Assembly: GCA_903930035.1 (NCBI GenBank)
Contig: CAIYXG010000236.1
Coordinates: 1-6,696, forward strand
Origin: an uncultured Actinomycetes bacterium
Lineage (GTDB): Bacteria > Actinomycetota > Acidimicrobiia > Acidimicrobiales > Microtrichaceae
Direction of reading: 5' to 3'
Length of the DNA: 6,696 bases
Shown here: positions 5,310 through 6,696 of the stretch, piece by piece
How positions within the stretch are numbered: the stretch's first letter is position 1
How the letters are laid out: every line of letters starts with the position of its first letter
The notes under the pieces: model-generated
The model's input: only the letters and a program-made list of their open reading frames with translations
Databases searched by the model: none
Told to the model about the DNA's origin: nothing
Position numbers and translations under genes: made by a program

Positions 5310-6696
5310 TCAGCCCAGACCGAGGACGATGCCGATGCCGTCGGCCGTCACCCGGAGGTCGTCGACCACGATGGGCACGGTGTCGTCGGAGCCCGGGACG
5401 ATCGGCGCCTGGACCGTGGCCGGGAACCGCAGGTTGAGCGGCGCCAGGGACGCCAGGCCGCCGAGACGGCGGCTCAGCTGGTTGACCAGCCCCGGCATGA
5501 ACGGGGGCAGCTCCAGCCAGGCGGCGCGCACGCTCAGCTCCAGCCGTCCACCCACGAGCCGGGGCCGGACCTCGGTGCGCACGGCGGACCGCAGGTCGGG
5601 GAACCGCTCGGAGATCAGGCGGGTCTGGCGCAGCGCCGCTCCCACCTGCTGCTCCCCCAGGTCCACCTCCAGCTCGAAGGGCAGCGGCAGGTCGCCCACG
5701 GCCCGGGCCAGCAGCTCGCGGGCCAGGTGGTCGACGCCCGACGACGCCAGGCCCAGACCCACCCGCGTGCCGGCCACCGGCACCGGCTCGGCGGTCCCGA
5801 CCACCTCGTCGGTGGCGGGGAGCGCGAAGGACATGAGCCCCGACGACACGCTCACCGAGGCCGGGCCCTCGACCACGCCGAGGCCCACCATCATCGTGCC
5901 GACGTCCTCGGGCAGGTCGGCCGAGATCTTCCCCACGTGCTGGCCGAGGGTGTCGAACAGCCCGTCGCCCATCATCGAGAACATCATCCCGGCCATCTGG
6001 ACCAGGCCTGCCCACGCAGCGTCGGCCATGCCCTCGGGGGCCGGGACGTCGGGGTCGACCGCCAGGCTGACCAGCTGGCCGTCCTGGAGGTCCAGCCCCA
6101 CCGCCACGGTGCGGTCGGGACGCAGCTCCATGAACGGGTCGACCAGGGCCTCGACCCGCACCGGGATGGGCACCTGCGGGAGCGGCATGCCGCCCGCCGC
6201 GGCGGCGTCGGTCGTGTCGCCCTCCATGTCCGAGGTCCGGAGCGAGACGTCGCCCATGGCCCGGACCACGATGCGGGCCCGGCCGCCGTCGTCGGCCCGC
6301 AGGTCGAACTCGGCGCCGGTCACGGTCAGCGCCAGGCCCAGCAGGACCTCACCCATGCCGGGCAGGGTCACGTTCGTCTCGATCGGGTCGAGCGGCACGC
6401 CGGCGCCGATCCCGAACAGCGCCAGCAGGTTGAGCATCTCCTCGGTGACCGAGGCGCACGCCGCCAGGCGACGGGGGGCCGACGGGACCGACGACAGCGC
6501 CCGCGGGGTGCCTGCGGCCGGCGCCGGGGTGGCGCCGGGCGACCGCGTGGTGGGCGGGGCCGAGGCCGACGGGGAGGGCGACTTCTTCTTCGGCGACTTC
6601 TTCTTGGCTGCGTGCTGCTTCGGGTCCGCCGGCTTCTTGACGGTCTTCTTGGTGGTCGCCTTCTTCGGGGCTGCCTGCTTCTTGCCCGACCCGCCC
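5310..6696 (-). CDS. Lys/Ala/Pro-rich hybrid protein of unknown function (5' end outside window)
   Basis: The frame is open from the right edge to TGA at 5310, giving 461 residues in the window. The first ~55 are low-complexity: KKATTKKTVKKPA, two KKKSP units, then a Ser/Ala/Pro/Thr stretch, like histone H1 tails and basic linkers of actinobacterial proteins. This is followed by about 375 residues of alternating beta-type segments, a Met-rich amphipathic stretch (5949-6029) and an end rich in VxLxLxS and PLNLRFPATVQAP patterns. I do not recognise a named family. The shape weakly recalls tubular lipid-binding (BPI-like/TULIP) proteins, which is a guess. No in-frame ATG, GTG or TTG occurs between 6696 and 6438. 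Translation therefore starts either at ATG 6437, with GAGGAG directly abutting it (too close for a good Shine-Dalgarno), or outside the window. The in-frame AAG-rich codon use upstream favours the latter. The phosphatase gene follows after 7 nt. Confidence 0.82.
   Translation of the reverse strand, partial: GGSGKKQAAPKKATTKKTVKKPADPKQHAAKKKSPKKKSPSPSASAPPTTRSPGATPAPAAGTPRALSSVPSAPRRLAACASVTEEMLNLLALFGIGAGVPLDPIETNVTLPGMGEVLLGLALTVTGAEFDLRADDGGRARIVVRAMGDVSLRTSDMEGDTTDAAAAGGMPLPQVPIPVRVEALVDPFMELRPDRTVAVGLDLQDGQLVSLAVDPDVPAPEGMADAAWAGLVQMAGMMFSMMGDGLFDTLGQHVGKISADLPEDVGTMMVGLGVVEGPASVSVSSGLMSFALPATDEVVGTAEPVPVAGTRVGLGLASSGVDHLARELLARAVGDLPLPFELEVDLGEQQVGAALRQTRLISERFPDLRSAVRTEVRPRLVGGRLELSVRAAWLELPPFMPGLVNQLSRRLGGLASLAPLNLRFPATVQAPIVPGSDDTVPIVVDDLRVTADGIGIVLGLG
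6577..6606 (-). repeat. Two-copy 15-bp tandem repeat encoding KKKSP
   Basis: On the plus strand the unit GGCGACTTCTTCTTC (6577-6591) is followed at once by a copy differing only in its last base (6592-6606). In the gene frame on the minus strand each unit encodes KKKSP. This is a coding repeat inside the basic low-complexity stretch and a likely site of copy-number variation. Confidence 0.75.

Noticed and set aside
4352..5437. Long plus-strand open frame across the bcp start and phosphatase region
   Set aside because: It runs antisense through the HCxxGKDRTG gene and the promoter gap, and its translation has the composition of a frame shadow.
5310..6437. ATG at 6437 taken as the start of the rightmost gene
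   Set aside because: It remains possible, but the frame stays open for 86 more codons to the window edge with gene-like codon use (AAG-rich, third base G or C), and the purine tract abuts the ATG too closely to be a normal Shine-Dalgarno. I therefore treat the gene as partial.
6577..6660. TTC-rich plus-strand stretch considered as a microsatellite or regulatory pyrimidine tract
   Set aside because: It is the complement of AAG lysine codons in the Lys-rich gene and is explained by coding.

Overview
The window is very GC-rich DNA (by eye above 70 % G+C), with almost every codon ending in G or C, three GTG starts and short gaps between genes. Together with the protein families present, this points to an actinomycete-type bacterium (Actinomycetota, or a high-GC relative). 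I cannot name a genus. All five genes lie on the minus strand, so transcription runs from high to low coordinates. The long open frames on the plus strand are antisense shadows.

In order of transcription: (i) 6696-5310, the 3' part of a protein with a lysine/alanine/proline-rich, histone-tail-like stretch followed by about 375 residues of an unrecognised beta-rich, Met-rich region; its beginning lies outside the window. (ii) 5302-4508, a cytoplasmic protein-tyrosine/dual-specificity phosphatase of the LipA/MptpB type (HCxxGKDRTG), 7 nt downstream of (i). (iii) A 100-bp gap, the only sizeable one in the window, with a GGAAT-N18-GTT element like SigR/SigH ECF promoters and a perfect 9-bp-arm inverted repeat. 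(iv) 4407-3952, a Bcp/PrxQ atypical 2-Cys peroxiredoxin. (v) 3941-2436, an iron-sulfur bacterial cryptochrome/(6-4) photolyase with all four cluster cysteines, 10 nt after the peroxiredoxin. (vi) 2392-1, a GH2 beta-galactosidase whose last 200 or so residues lie beyond the window.

The likely logic is two transcription units. The first holds the Lys-rich protein and the phosphatase. The second holds peroxiredoxin and photolyase, possibly with lacZ, and starts at a promoter of the thiol/oxidative-stress type. Peroxide removal next to repair of UV photoproducts fits a photo-oxidative stress response. The points most worth checking are the stress promoter with its hairpin, an apparent Trp-to-Ala change in the photolyase electron-transfer path, and the Lys-rich hybrid protein. 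No RNA gene, CRISPR array, mobile element or convincing intrinsic terminator was seen.
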